Origin: Pseudomonas sp. EpS/L25
Lineage (GTDB): Bacteria; Pseudomonadota; Gammaproteobacteria; Pseudomonadales; Pseudomonadaceae
Direction: 5' to 3'
DNA: 64,000 nucleotides
NCBI RefSeq assembly: GCF_001512295.1
Contig: NZ_LNUP01000002.1
Span: forward strand, 400,027 to 464,026
The position numbers were made by a program, and so were the translations under genes. This document shows, piece by piece, positions 8,021 through 17,186 of this stretch. The notes under the pieces are model-generated. The model saw only the letters and a list, made by a program, of their open reading frames with translations, searched no databases and had not been told where the DNA came from. The first letter of the stretch is position 1, and the number at the start of each line of letters is the position of its first letter.

Positions 8021-9172
8021 TCAGGCGCGGCGGCCGAATTCCGCTTCCTGCGCCGTCCAGCCGGGCACCCGCTCGCTCAGGGATAGCCCGAGCCCCGGAC
8101 GGGTCGGCACCTGCATTCGCCCGTCACGGGTTTCCAGGCGTTCGTTGAACAGCGGCTCCAGCCACTCGAAGTGTTCCACCCAGGGCTCGGTGGGATAGGT
8201 GGCGGCCAGGTGAACGTGCAACTCCATGGCGAAGTGCGGTGCCAGCATCACGCCGGCCTGCTCGGCCAGGGCGGCCACCTTGAGGAAGGGGGTAATGCCA
8301 CCGACCCGAGGCGCGTCGGGCATCAGGAAGTCGGCACCGCGCAGGCGGATGAATTCCTGGTGCTCGGCGATGCTGGTCAGCATCTCGCCAGTGGCGATGG
8401 GGGGGTCGAAGGCCGCGGCCAGGGCGGCGTGACCTTCGGCGTCGTAGCAGTCCAGCGGCTCCTCGATCCAGATCAGGTTGAATTCCTCGAAGCGCCGGCA
8501 CATCCGCTGGGCGGTGGGTCTGTCCCATTGCTGGTTGGCGTCGACCATCAGCGGGAAGCTGTCGCCCAAGTGGCGGCGCACGCGGGCGACGCGTTCCAGG
8601 TCCAGGGCGCAGTCGGGCTGGCCGACCTTGAGCTTGATGCCGCCGATGCCTTTTTCCCGGGAGAGGTCGGTGTTCACCAGCAACTGCTCCAGCGGCGTGT
8701 GCAGGAAGCCGCCGGAGGTGTTGTAGCAGCGCACCGAGTCGCGCTGGGCGCCCAGCAGGCGCGCCAGTGAGAGGTTGGCGCGACGGGCCTTGAGGTCCCA
8801 GAGGGCCACGTCGAAGGCGCCGATGGCCTGGGTGGCGAGGCCGCTGCGCCCCACCGAGGCGCCGGCCCAGCAGAGCTTGGTCCAGAGCTTCTGGATGTCG
8901 CTGGGATTCTCGTCGAGCAGCACCGGGGCAATTTCATGGGCGTGGGCGAACTGGCCGGGGCCACCGGCGCGCTTGGAATAGCTGAAGCCCAGGCCGCGCT
9001 GGCCGTCGCGGGTCTCGATCTCGACGAAGAGGATGGCGATCTCGGTCATCGGCTTCTGCCGGCCGGTGAGCACCTTGGCGTCGCTGATGGGGGTGGCCAG
9101 CGGCAGGAACACGGATGCCAGGCGGACCCAGGCGATGCGGTCCTGGTCGGCGCTGTGGGAGGTGTCGGTCAT
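8021..9172 (-). CDS. L-talarate/galactarate dehydratase-like enolase-superfamily enzyme
   Basis: 383 residues of the mandelate racemase/muconate-lactonising subgroup. Visible catalytic elements are KLKVG (general base lysine), metal ligands in MVDANQQWD, IEEPLD and GEML, and a late histidine in APHFAMELH. The overall sequence resembles talarate/galactarate dehydratases, which remove water from C6 sugar diacids to give 5-keto-4-deoxyglucarate. The start follows GGAG by 9 nt. It lies 24 bp behind an MFS sugar-acid transporter gene on the same strand, so uptake and first catabolic step form one operon. Exact substrate is uncertain within the subgroup. Confidence 0.8.
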   Translation of the reverse strand: MTDTSHSADQDRIAWVRLASVFLPLATPISDAKVLTGRQKPMTEIAILFVEIETRDGQRGLGFSYSKRAGGPGQFAHAHEIAPVLLDENPSDIQKLWTKLCWAGASVGRSGLATQAIGAFDVALWDLKARRANLSLARLLGAQRDSVRCYNTSGGFLHTPLEQLLVNTDLSREKGIGGIKLKVGQPDCALDLERVARVRRHLGDSFPLMVDANQQWDRPTAQRMCRRFEEFNLIWIEEPLDCYDAEGHAALAAAFDPPIATGEMLTSIAEHQEFIRLRGADFLMPDAPRVGGITPFLKVAALAEQAGVMLAPHFAMELHVHLAATYPTEPWVEHFEWLEPLFNERLETRDGRMQVPTRPGLGLSLSERVPGWTAQEAEFGRRA

Positions 9173-9196
9173 GGCGGGAGTCTCCGGGGTGAGGGA

Positions 9197-10555
9197 TCAG
9201 GGACGGGTGGCGGTCAGGGCGGCGTCGGCGGGGGCGGGCGGCTCGTCGTTGAGTTCGCCGAGGTCCAGGCGCTTGAGCGGGCCGACGATGACCAGGTAGG
9301 AGAAGGCGCCGAGCAGGCCCATGGCGGCGACGTAGGTGAGGGCCACGTCGAAGGAGCCGAGCTGGTTGATCATCAGGCCGATGGCCAGCGGGGTGACGAT
9401 GCTGGCGAGGTTGCCGCAGAAGTTGAAGAGGGCGCCGCTCACGCCCATGGCGCGCTTGGGCGAGACGTCGCCGACGATGCACCAGCCGAGGTTGCCTACC
9501 CCCTTGGCGAAGAAGGCGATGGACATCACCAGGGTGACCAGGGCGATGGACTGGGTGTAGTTGGCCACCACGATGCTGCTGGAGAGCAGCAGGCCGACGA
9601 TGATCGGTGTCTTGCGCGCGGCGGTGAGGCTGTAGCCACGGCGCAGCATGCCGTCCGAGCATAGTCCGCCGAGGACTCCGCCCAGGCAGCCGGCCACCGG
9701 TGGGATGGCGGCGATCAGGCCGACCTTGAGCATCGTCAGCCCCTTGGCCTCGACCAGGTAGGTGGGAAACCAGGTGAGAAAGAACCAGGTGATGGTGGTG
9801 AGGCAGAACTGGCCCAGGTAGATGCCGAGCATCATGCGGTTGCCGCTGATGGCCTTGAAGGTGCGCCAACTGAAGGGCGCCCGGGTGTCGCCCAGATCGG
9901 GCAGGCCACCGCCGGCCTCGATATGGTCCAGCTCGCTCTGGCTGACGCGCCTGTCGTGCCGGGGCTCCTGTACGGTGGCGAACCACAGCAGGCCGATGAG
10001 GAGGCCGGCGCCGCCGGTCCAGAAGAACACGTGCTCCCAGCCGAACTGGCTGAGCAGGATCACCATCAGCGGGGTGAACACCGCCAGGGCGAAGTACTGC
10101 GCCGACTGGAAGATGGCGGTGGCCAGGCCGCGTTCCTGGCGCGGGAACCACATCACCGTGAGGCGGTTGTTGGCCGGAAAGGCGGGCGACTCGGCCACGC
10201 CCATCAGAAAGCGCAGCACGAACAGCGCCAGCAGCGCCGAGGAGAAGAATTCGACGTAGCCCTGCAGGAAGGTCAGCGCCGACCAGAGGATCAGGCTGGC
10301 GCCCAGCACCAACCGCGAGCCGAAGCGATCGAGCACGATGCCGCCGGGAATCTGCATGGCGGTATAGGCCCAGCCGAAGGCCGAGAAGGCCAGGCCCATG
10401 GCCACGGCGTCGAAGCCGAGGTCGTGGCGCATGGCCGGTGCGGCGATGGACAGGGTGGCGCGGTCGACGTAGTTGAACACCGTGACCAGGAAGATCATCG
10501 CCAGGACGAGATAGCGGACGTGGGTACGCCGTGACGGGGCGGTGGGATTGCGCAT
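9197..10555 (-). CDS. MFS transporter of the anion:cation symporter (glucarate/galactonate) family
   Basis: 452 residues with about 12 transmembrane helices. N-terminal NYVDRATLSIAAPAM and FGWAYTAMQIPGGIVLDRFGSR are typical of the GudP/GarP/ExuT branch, which imports hexuronates and hexarates with protons. The ATG at 10555 follows AAAGGA by 8 nt; an upstream in-frame extension to 10639 has no hydrophobic or conserved sequence. It leads the operon with the talarate/galactarate dehydratase. A 14-bp palindrome with central CG lies 66 bp upstream. Confidence 0.88.
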   Translation of the reverse strand: MRNPTAPSRRTHVRYLVLAMIFLVTVFNYVDRATLSIAAPAMRHDLGFDAVAMGLAFSAFGWAYTAMQIPGGIVLDRFGSRLVLGASLILWSALTFLQGYVEFFSSALLALFVLRFLMGVAESPAFPANNRLTVMWFPRQERGLATAIFQSAQYFALAVFTPLMVILLSQFGWEHVFFWTGGAGLLIGLLWFATVQEPRHDRRVSQSELDHIEAGGGLPDLGDTRAPFSWRTFKAISGNRMMLGIYLGQFCLTTITWFFLTWFPTYLVEAKGLTMLKVGLIAAIPPVAGCLGGVLGGLCSDGMLRRGYSLTAARKTPIIVGLLLSSSIVVANYTQSIALVTLVMSIAFFAKGVGNLGWCIVGDVSPKRAMGVSGALFNFCGNLASIVTPLAIGLMINQLGSFDVALTYVAAMGLLGAFSYLVIVGPLKRLDLGELNDEPPAPADAALTATRP

Positions 10556-10620
10556 TGTTATTGTCCTTTTCTGCGGGCAAGACCGGCGGCGAGGCCGGCA
10601 CCTGCAGGAGGACGCTAAGC

Positions 10621-10634
10621 TGATTACGCAATCA
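10621..10634. promoter_or_regulatory. Palindromic operator upstream of the MFS/dehydratase operon
   Basis: TGATTACGCAATCA has perfect 5-bp arms around a central CG step, the form LacI-family repressors usually bind. It lies between the MFS gene and the lacI remnant, so it may be the original site of that now broken repressor (inference). Confidence 0.5.
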
Positions 10635-10642
10635 TTCAAGCG

Positions 10643-11223
10643 TCAGCGCGTGCTCTCGCGCATGACCAGCTCGAAGCCGGTATCCCTTCGCAGCTGGGTT
10701 TCCGCGCCTGCCAGCCGGGCGAGCAGGGCCTCCGCGGCCTGGGCGCCCATCGCGGCGCCGCGCACGTCCACGGTGCTCAGCGCCGGGATCAGATGGGCGG
10801 CGCTGGCCAGGTTGCCGAAGCCCATCACGGCCAGTTCCCCCGGTACCCGCAGGCCGCGGGCATGGGCTTCGGCAAGCACCCCATGGGCGAGGGTGTCGGA
10901 GCTGCAGACCACCACCTCGGGGCGGACGCCGGCGTCGAGCAGGCGGGCCAGGCCCTGGCGACCCAGTGCCGGGGTGGCCGGTGGCGGCAGGCTGACATCT
11001 GGGGCGCGGCGCCGGTGGTGAGCATGGCCGGTTGGTAGCCGCTCTCGCGCACCGCGCGAAAGACCTTTTCGCGCAGCGCCGGCCGAACGATCTCCGGCTG
11101 GTTGAGGGTACGCGAGACGGTGATCGGCGAGACCCCGGCCAGGCGAGCCACGTCCTTCAGGGTCGGCGGCTTGCCGTCCGGTCGGCCACGCCAGGGCGGG
11201 GCACTGCGAGCATCGCTGGACAA
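10643..11223 (-). pseudogene. LacI-family regulator, internally deleted and frameshifted
   Basis: The N-terminal part (from 11223) is an intact LacI helix-turn-helix: PTLKDVARLAGVSPITVSRTLNQ followed by GYQPAML. The C-terminal part lies in another frame (to 10643) and is the second half of a LacI effector domain: VVVCSSDTLAHGVLAEA, GELAVMGFGNLASAA, ending MREST. The join falls near 10990-11030. Together they encode about 190 residues where a family member has about 335, so roughly 140 codons of the core domain are missing. It probably once controlled the adjacent sugar-acid operon, which may now be deregulated or under another regulator. Confidence 0.85.
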
Positions 11224-11263
11224 GGACGGTCTCCACGGCAGGGGCTGAAGCGCGATTCTGCCG

Positions 11264-11278
11264 AGTCATACGATGACT
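11264..11278. promoter_or_regulatory. 15-bp sugar-acid operator (copy 1)
   Basis: AGTCATACGATGACT is a perfect inverted repeat (AGTCAT/ATGACT) around ACG, 41 bp upstream of the lacI remnant. The identical sequence in reverse orientation precedes the glucarate dehydratase at 21901, and the TCATACGA core recurs upstream of the gluconolactonase at 41335. Confidence 0.65.
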
Positions 11279-11366
11279 CTCAAGGCAGTGGAGCCACGAA
11301 CGTACAAGCCAGGGCCGGGGCCCTTGGCTAGCCTGGGCACTCCTTTCGACTGCTGGCAGGTGCCCT

Positions 11367-11969
11367 GTGGAAATCTTTCTCTATGCCTTGAGCGTCATGT
11401 ACAGCCCTGGCCCGGTCAACGCCCTGGGCCTCGATGCCGGCCTGCGCGGCCAGGCTCGGCGGGCCCTGGGTTTCTATGCCGGGGTAGGCTGCGCCATGCT
11501 GCTGATGTTCCTGGCGCTCGGCTATGCCGGCGCGGCGCTGATCTCCGGGGCGCTGCTGCCCTGGCTTGCGCTGCTCGGTGGCGGCTACAGTCTCTACCTG
11601 GGGTATCGCATCGCCCAGGCCCCACCCCCGGCCGCGGAAGGGCGGGGCGAATCGGTGGAGCGCCTGACCTTCACCCGTGGCCTGCTGATCCAGGGGCTCA
11701 ATCCCAAGGGCTGGCTGGCGGTGCTGCCCATCGCCACGGTGATGTTCCCGGCGGCCCAGATAACCGGGATGAAGATCGCCCTCTGCTCGGTGCCGCTGGC
11801 CGCGGCGGCCTGTGGTGCGCCGGCCGGTTATGCCCTGCTCGGCGCCGGACTGGGACGCTACCTGGTGCGGGGGCGCGGGCTGCGCTGGGTGAATCGGCTG
11901 CTGGGGCTGAGCCTGGTCGGCTGCGCCCTGTTGTTGTTCCACGATGCCTGGCGCGGTCTGCTAGACTGA
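11367..11969 (+). CDS. LysE/RhtB-family amino-acid exporter
   Basis: 200 residues, about six transmembrane segments, with the LysE-type N-terminus (ALSVMYSPGPVNALGLDAGLRGQ) and a mid-protein LLIQGLNPKGWLAVLPIATV. Members export amino acids or small metabolites from the cytoplasm. The start is a GTG with GGCAGG 6 nt upstream. The AraC-family gene begins 18 bp downstream and is probably co-transcribed, so it may control this exporter. The exported substrate cannot be read from the sequence. Confidence 0.85.
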   Translation: MEIFLYALSVMYSPGPVNALGLDAGLRGQARRALGFYAGVGCAMLLMFLALGYAGAALISGALLPWLALLGGGYSLYLGYRIAQAPPPAAEGRGESVERLTFTRGLLIQGLNPKGWLAVLPIATVMFPAAQITGMKIALCSVPLAAAACGAPAGYALLGAGLGRYLVRGRGLRWVNRLLGLSLVGCALLLFHDAWRGLLD

Positions 11970-11987
11970 GGCCGACAGGGAGATGCC

Positions 11988-12845
11988 ATGGGTACCAAGA
12001 CCGAGCTGCCCCATGCCACGGACTGGGTGCGCCACGCCCCGGCGTTCGCCGAGCTGGAATCCATCGAGGCCTTCTTCAGCGGTCACGCCTTCGACCCGCA
12101 TCGCCACGCCACCTATGCCATCGGCCGCACCCTGGCCGGGGTACAGAGCTTTTCCTATCGTGGTGCCCAGACCCACAGCCTGCCGGGCGAGACCATGGTC
12201 TTCCACCCGGATGAGGTCCATGACGGCCGCGCCGGCGCCGCCTGCGGCTTTCGCTACCGCATGCTCTATGTGCCACCGGCGCTGGTGCAAGACGTCCTCG
12301 GCGGGCGGCCCTTGCCCTTCCATCGCGAGGGTGTCTCCCTGGACCCACGCCTGGCCCGGGCTACCGACGCGGTATTCGCCGTCCTGGATGAACGCCCCGA
12401 TGCCCTGGGGCGCGACGCGGCGCTGTTCGACCTGGTGAGCACCCTGGCCGAGGTGTGCCAGGCCTGGCCGAGCCGAGGGCGGGTGGACTTCGCTGCTGCC
12501 CTGCAGGCCCGCGAATACCTGGAGGACCACCTCGACCAGCCCGTCACCCTCGACGACCTGGCTCGCTGTGCCGGACGCGATCGCTGGAGCCTGAGTCGCG
12601 ACTTCCGCGCCTACTTCGGCACCAGTCCGCACCGCTACCTGACCCTGCGCCGGCTCGACCGGGTCCGGCTGCAGGTGCGCCTGGGTATGGACTTGGCCCA
12701 GGCGGCAGTGGCGGCGGGCTTCTATGACCAGAGTCATATGACCAGACATTTCCGCCAGGCCTTCGGCATCGCCCCGGCGCGCTGGTTGCGTGGCTTGGCC
12801 GCAGCCCCCGGCTTCTCTGGCGCGAAGGCGCCGCTCCGGGATTAG
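11988..12845 (+). CDS. AraC-family transcriptional regulator
   Basis: 285 residues. The N-terminal ~150 residues form an AraC-type cupin sensor (FDPHRHATYAIGRTLAG; VFHPDEVHDGRAG). The C-terminal ~100 residues hold two helix-turn-helix units: VTLDDLARCAGRDRWSLSRDFRAYFGTSPHRYL and LAQAAVAAGFYDQSHMTRHFRQAFGIAPARW. AGGGAGA precedes the ATG. It follows the LysE-type exporter by 18 bp, suggesting a substrate-responsive exporter/regulator pair. Confidence 0.88.
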   Translation: MGTKTELPHATDWVRHAPAFAELESIEAFFSGHAFDPHRHATYAIGRTLAGVQSFSYRGAQTHSLPGETMVFHPDEVHDGRAGAACGFRYRMLYVPPALVQDVLGGRPLPFHREGVSLDPRLARATDAVFAVLDERPDALGRDAALFDLVSTLAEVCQAWPSRGRVDFAAALQAREYLEDHLDQPVTLDDLARCAGRDRWSLSRDFRAYFGTSPHRYLTLRRLDRVRLQVRLGMDLAQAAVAAGFYDQSHMTRHFRQAFGIAPARWLRGLAAAPGFSGAKAPLRD

Positions 12846-12965
12846 CACCAGCTGCTCGGGCGGTTGGTGCGGAACGACGGGCACCGTTCAATCGGCGTCG
12901 CCAGCGAAACGATCACGGCCGAGAGCAGTCCACCTGTGCGCACTTAACGAACAGGAGCCCTTTTC

Positions 12966-14939
12966 ATGACCGGCCAGGGAGAATCCGCCGCCCGTCCCAC
13001 CTTCAGTCCCCCCGTGTTCTGGACCTCGACCCTGCTGCTCTTGGCGCTGGTGCTCTACGCCAGCCTGTTCCAGGCCAACGCCCAGTGGTTGTTCGCCGCC
13101 ATCCAGGGCTGGATCATCACCAACCTCAGCTGGTTCTACATCCTCGCCGTGGCCATCATCCTCGGCACCGTGGTCTTCCTCGGCATCAGCCGCTACGGCG
13201 ACATCAAGCTGGGCCCGGACCACAGCGAGCCGGACTACGCCAACACCACCTGGTTCGCCATGCTGTTTTCCGCCGGCATGGGCATCGGCCTGATGTTCTT
13301 CGGCGTCGCCGAGCCGGTGATGCACTTCCTCAATCCGCCCTATGCCGACGGCCAGACGGTGGACGCCGCGCGCGAGGCCATGCGCATCACCTTTTTCCAC
13401 TGGGGGCTGCACGCCTGGGCCATCTACGCCATCGTCGCGCTGATCCTGGCCTATTTCAGCTATCGACATGGCCTGCCACTGACCCTGAGATCGGCGCTCT
13501 ATCCATTGATCGGGGAACGCATCCATGGCCCCATCGGCCATGCGGTGGACATCTTCGCCATCATCGGTACCGTGCTGGGGGTCGCGACATCCCTTGGCTT
13601 TGGCGTGGCCCAGATCAATACCGGACTCAATGCGCTGTTCGGTGTGCCCATCTCGGTGCCGGTGCAGATCAGCCTGATCATCGTGACCACCGCCTTGGCT
13701 ACCCTATCGGTGGCGACCGGTCTGGACAAGGGCGTCCGCCGTCTATCCGAGCTGAACCTGGGGTTGGCGCTGTTGCTGATGGTCTCGGTGATCGTGCTCG
13801 GCCCGACCGTGCTGATCCTGCAGACCTTCGTGCAGAACACCGGCGGTTACCTGAGCGAGATCGTCAGCCGCACCCTCAACCTCAATGCCTACCAACCCAC
13901 CGACTGGATCGGCGGCTGGACGCTGTTCTACTGGGGCTGGTGGCTGGCCTGGTCGCCCTTCGTCGGGCTGTTCATCGCGCGCATCTCCCGCGGGCGGACC
14001 ATCCGCGAATTCGTCTCCGGCGTACTGCTGGTGCCGGCCGGGTTCACCCTGCTGTGGATGACGGTGTTCGGCAACACGGCGATCCACATGATCCTCACCG
14101 ATGGCCTTACCGATCTCGCCGCCGCGGTAAACAAGGACAGCTCCCTGGCGCTGTTCGCCTTCCTGGAACACTTCCCGTTGCACAGCGTGATCTCCATGGT
14201 GGCCATCGTCATGGTGGTGGTGTTCTTTGTCACCTCCGCCGACTCGGGCGCCATGGTCGTGGACATGCTGGCCTCGGGCGGCCAGGACCAGACGCCGGTC
14301 TGGCAGCGGGTGTTCTGGGCATCCAGCATGGGTCTGGTGGCCATCGCATTGCTCTTGGCCGGTGGCCTCAAGGCGCTACAGACCGCCACCATCGCCAGCG
14401 CCCTGCCGTTCACCATCGCCCTGTTGTTCAGCATGCACGGCCTGCTCAAGGCCTTGAAGCTGGATGCCACCAAGCGCGGTCTTCGTCATCAGGCGCTGAG
14501 CATCTCGCCACCGACCATGAGATCGCCCGGTGGCTGGCAGCGTCGGCTGCGCGGTCTGGCCATGTTCCCGCGACGCAGCCACGTGGTGCGCTTCATCGGC
14601 GAGGTGGCCAAGCCGGCGTGCCTGGCGGTGGCCGAGGAATGGCGCAAGCAGGGTTACGAGTGCGGCGTGGAAGACCGTGACGATGGCGGGGTGCGGCTGT
14701 ACGTCGGGCCAGCCGAGCAGCCGGAGTTCGTCTACGAGGTACGCCCCCACGCCTACGCCATGCCCAGTTTCGTCATGGGCAGCGAACCGGGGGAAGAGCG
14801 CAAGTACTTCCGCGCCCAGGTGCACCTGCGCGAGGGCGGTCAGGACCATGACGTCATGGGCTGGTCGCGGGAGGACGTCATCGGCGACATCCTCGACCAG
14901 TACGAGCGCCATATGCACTTCCTGCATCTGGTGGGCTGA
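12966..14939 (+). CDS. betT: BCCT-family choline/betaine transporter, BetT type
   Basis: 657 residues with 12 transmembrane helices over about the first 500. Family signatures are GMGIGLMFFGVAEPV (substrate-path glycine stretch) and the tryptophan-rich WWLAWSPFVGLFIARISRGRT. A cytoplasmic tail of about 140 residues matches the long regulatory C-terminus of BetT-type proton-coupled choline transporters and is absent from short glycine-betaine carriers. AGGAG lies 7 nt before the ATG. No bet catabolic gene is adjacent, so choline as substrate is inferred from length and family. A terminator follows at once. Confidence 0.85.
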   Translation: MTGQGESAARPTFSPPVFWTSTLLLLALVLYASLFQANAQWLFAAIQGWIITNLSWFYILAVAIILGTVVFLGISRYGDIKLGPDHSEPDYANTTWFAMLFSAGMGIGLMFFGVAEPVMHFLNPPYADGQTVDAAREAMRITFFHWGLHAWAIYAIVALILAYFSYRHGLPLTLRSALYPLIGERIHGPIGHAVDIFAIIGTVLGVATSLGFGVAQINTGLNALFGVPISVPVQISLIIVTTALATLSVATGLDKGVRRLSELNLGLALLLMVSVIVLGPTVLILQTFVQNTGGYLSEIVSRTLNLNAYQPTDWIGGWTLFYWGWWLAWSPFVGLFIARISRGRTIREFVSGVLLVPAGFTLLWMTVFGNTAIHMILTDGLTDLAAAVNKDSSLALFAFLEHFPLHSVISMVAIVMVVVFFVTSADSGAMVVDMLASGGQDQTPVWQRVFWASSMGLVAIALLLAGGLKALQTATIASALPFTIALLFSMHGLLKALKLDATKRGLRHQALSISPPTMRSPGGWQRRLRGLAMFPRRSHVVRFIGEVAKPACLAVAEEWRKQGYECGVEDRDDGGVRLYVGPAEQPEFVYEVRPHAYAMPSFVMGSEPGEERKYFRAQVHLREGGQDHDVMGWSREDVIGDILDQYERHMHFLHLVG

Positions 14940-14944
14940 AATAG

Positions 14945-14971
14945 GAAAGCCGGGCGCAACGCCCGGCTTTC
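14945..14971. terminator. Bidirectional terminator between betT and the chemoreceptor
   Basis: A 12-bp perfect stem (GAAAGCCGGGCG/CGCCCGGCTTTC) with a 3-nt CAA loop lies between two convergent genes. The A/T flanks at both stem ends can serve either strand. Confidence 0.85.
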
Positions 14972-14990
14972 TCGTGTTGCGGAGGGTGGG

Positions 14991-16990
14991 TTACTTCACC
15001 CGGAAGCGGCGTACCACGGCGATCAGCTGTTCGTTGGAGGACTGCACCGCCGCGGTACTCTCCGCGGTACGCTGGCCGCTGGTGACCAGGTCGTCGACGA
15101 TATGGCGCACGGCGACCATGTTCTGGTTGATCTCGCCGGCCACCGCGCTCTGCTCCTCGGCGGCCGCGGCGATCTGGGTCGAGAGATCGCTGATGCGCAC
15201 CACCGAACCGGTCATCTCGTCCAGGCCGCTGGTGACCTCACGGGTCCGCTCGGCGGTGCTCTGGCAGCTGGCCTTGGTCACTTCCATGGCTGCTACGGCG
15301 GAACTCACCCCTTGCTGCAGCCGGTTGAGCATCTCGTTGATCTCGGCAGTGCTCTGCTGGGTACGACCGGCCAGGGCGCGGACCTCGTCGGCCACCACCG
15401 CGAAGCCACGGCCCTGCTCGCCGGCGCGCGCCGCCTCGATGGCCGCGTTGAGCGCCAGCAGGTTGGTCTGACCGGCGATTTCGCCGATCACGCCGAGTAC
15501 GTCATTGATGCGTTGGGCATCGGTTTGCATGGCCTGCACCTTGAGGGTGGCATCTTCCACCTGCTCGACCAGGGCCAGCACGCTGGTGGACGCCTGCTGC
15601 ACCACGGCGCGGGAACGCTCGGCTTGACCGGTGGCGGACTGGGTAAGGGCGGCGGTATCGCCGGCGCTACGCGCCACGGAATCGGAGGTGGCGCTCATCT
15701 CGGTGATGGCGGTCACCGCCTGGTCGGTCTCGCTGGCATGGCGCGCGAGGATGGCCCCGTTCTGCTGGGCCTGGCCATGGAGCTGCTTGAGGCCGGTATC
15801 GATGCGATCGGTGGCGTCGCCGACCTCACCGATCAGCCGCTGCAGGTAGGCGATGAAGCCATTCACCGCACTGGCCACCGCATCCACTTCGTCCTTGCCG
15901 TTCACCGGCACGCGGGGGTCAGGTCGGCGTCGCCGGCGGACAGCGATTCGATGTTGCGCTGCAATACGCCCAGGCGGCCCATCAGCTTGCCCAGGGCCAG
16001 CACCATGATCGCCACCAGCAGCAGGACCAGAGGCAGCTGGATGGCCGCCAGGGTCTTGAGGATGCTGGTGTTGGTGGCGCCCAGCAGGGCGGTCGGCAGC
16101 GCCGTGGCCAACAGCCAGGGCGTACCGGCCAGGGGTTGCAGGAAGAAGGTGTGCGGGGTGCCATGCTCGTCGATGTAGGCGTCCCGGACCAGGGCATCGC
16201 CGCGCAGCTTGCCGAGATTCTGCTGGATGGCGGCGACGAAGGGCGAACGGGCGGCGTAGGCCGAGACGTTGTTCAGGACCTGCGAATCGCCCAGCTCGGT
16301 GAGGTTGCTGAGGATCTTGCCATCGGCCTCGACGATCATCATGTCGGTGTCGTCGAGCTCCTTGCGCAGCCCATCCACCAGCGGGTTGAAGAAGCCCAGG
16401 GTGAGGTCGATGGTGGACACGCCGTAGGCCTTGCCATCGCGCTGGATGGCCATGGCGCAGTTGGTGCGCGGCTGGGCGCTGGCGGCGTCCTTGTAGGCGG
16501 CGGCCCAGACGCACTGGCCGGCGGTGGCCTTGAGACCGGCCTGGAACCAGGGCTGTTCCCAGTAGTTGAGCGACTCGGCCGAGTTCCAATGGGTATTGAC
16601 GATCAGCTTGCCGCTGGCATCGCGGTGGTAGAAGGTGCTGAACTTGTCGCGGCCCTGCTCGCGCTGATTGGGCAGCGGCCAGATGCCGCCGCCGAACACC
16701 TTGGCGTCGCCGTACTGGTTCACCAGGCCGGGCAGGACCTTGTCGATGGTGGCGCTGTCCAGCAGCGGGACCGTCTCGGTGATGGCACGCTGCTGGGCCT
16801 GGATCTGGTTGAGTTCGCGATAGATGCGCGTCCCTATCTCATTGACCCGCGTCAGCACGGCGGACTCGCCCGCGGCGATCAGGTCCGGGGTGACCCAGAG
16901 GCGGATGCCGACGATGGTGGCGAGCACGGTCGCGCCGATGAAGCCGAGGAAGATCAGGGTGTAACGCGTCCGGATGGTGGCCAGGGCCAT
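14991..16990 (-). pseudogene. Cache-domain methyl-accepting chemotaxis protein, frameshifted
   Basis: The 5' part (16990 to about 15910) encodes a membrane anchor, a large periplasmic dCache-type sensor (FGGGIWPLP; STFYHRDASGKLIVNTHWNSAE; YKDAASAQPRTNCAMAI), a second membrane helix and the start of HAMP (GRLGVLQRNIESLSAGDADL). The 3' part continues one base out of frame: VPVNGKDEVDAVASAVNGF, then a full MCP signalling domain with the [22 protein letters not shown] hairpin tip. Adding one C to the minus-strand C5 run at 15914-15918 restores one ~666-residue protein. Either a real inactivating or phase-variable slip, or a sequencing error. A FliA promoter precedes it. Confidence 0.88.
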
Positions 16991-17071
16991 GGTGTCGCTC
17001 CTTCAGATACAGCGTCGTCCACGCTGCGAGAAGCATCCTTTACGATGGTCTGAAACGAGGATGTTAGAGGC

Positions 17072-17098
17072 TTATCGGCTTAAAAAGAGTGACCTTTA
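17072..17098 (-). promoter_or_regulatory. FliA (sigma-28) promoter of the chemoreceptor
   Basis: On the minus strand TAAA (17098-17095) and GCCGATAA (17079-17072) are separated by exactly 15 nt, a perfect match to the flagellar/chemotaxis sigma-28 consensus. Transcription would start near 17063, about 70 bp before the chemoreceptor ATG. Confidence 0.85.
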
Positions 17099-17186
17099 GC
17101 CGCAGGCGCGACGGGATATCCTTGGCCCAAAGCGGTCGCGCCGTGACCCGGCGGGCAGGTCGCGTACCGCTCGGTGCAGGTGGGAT

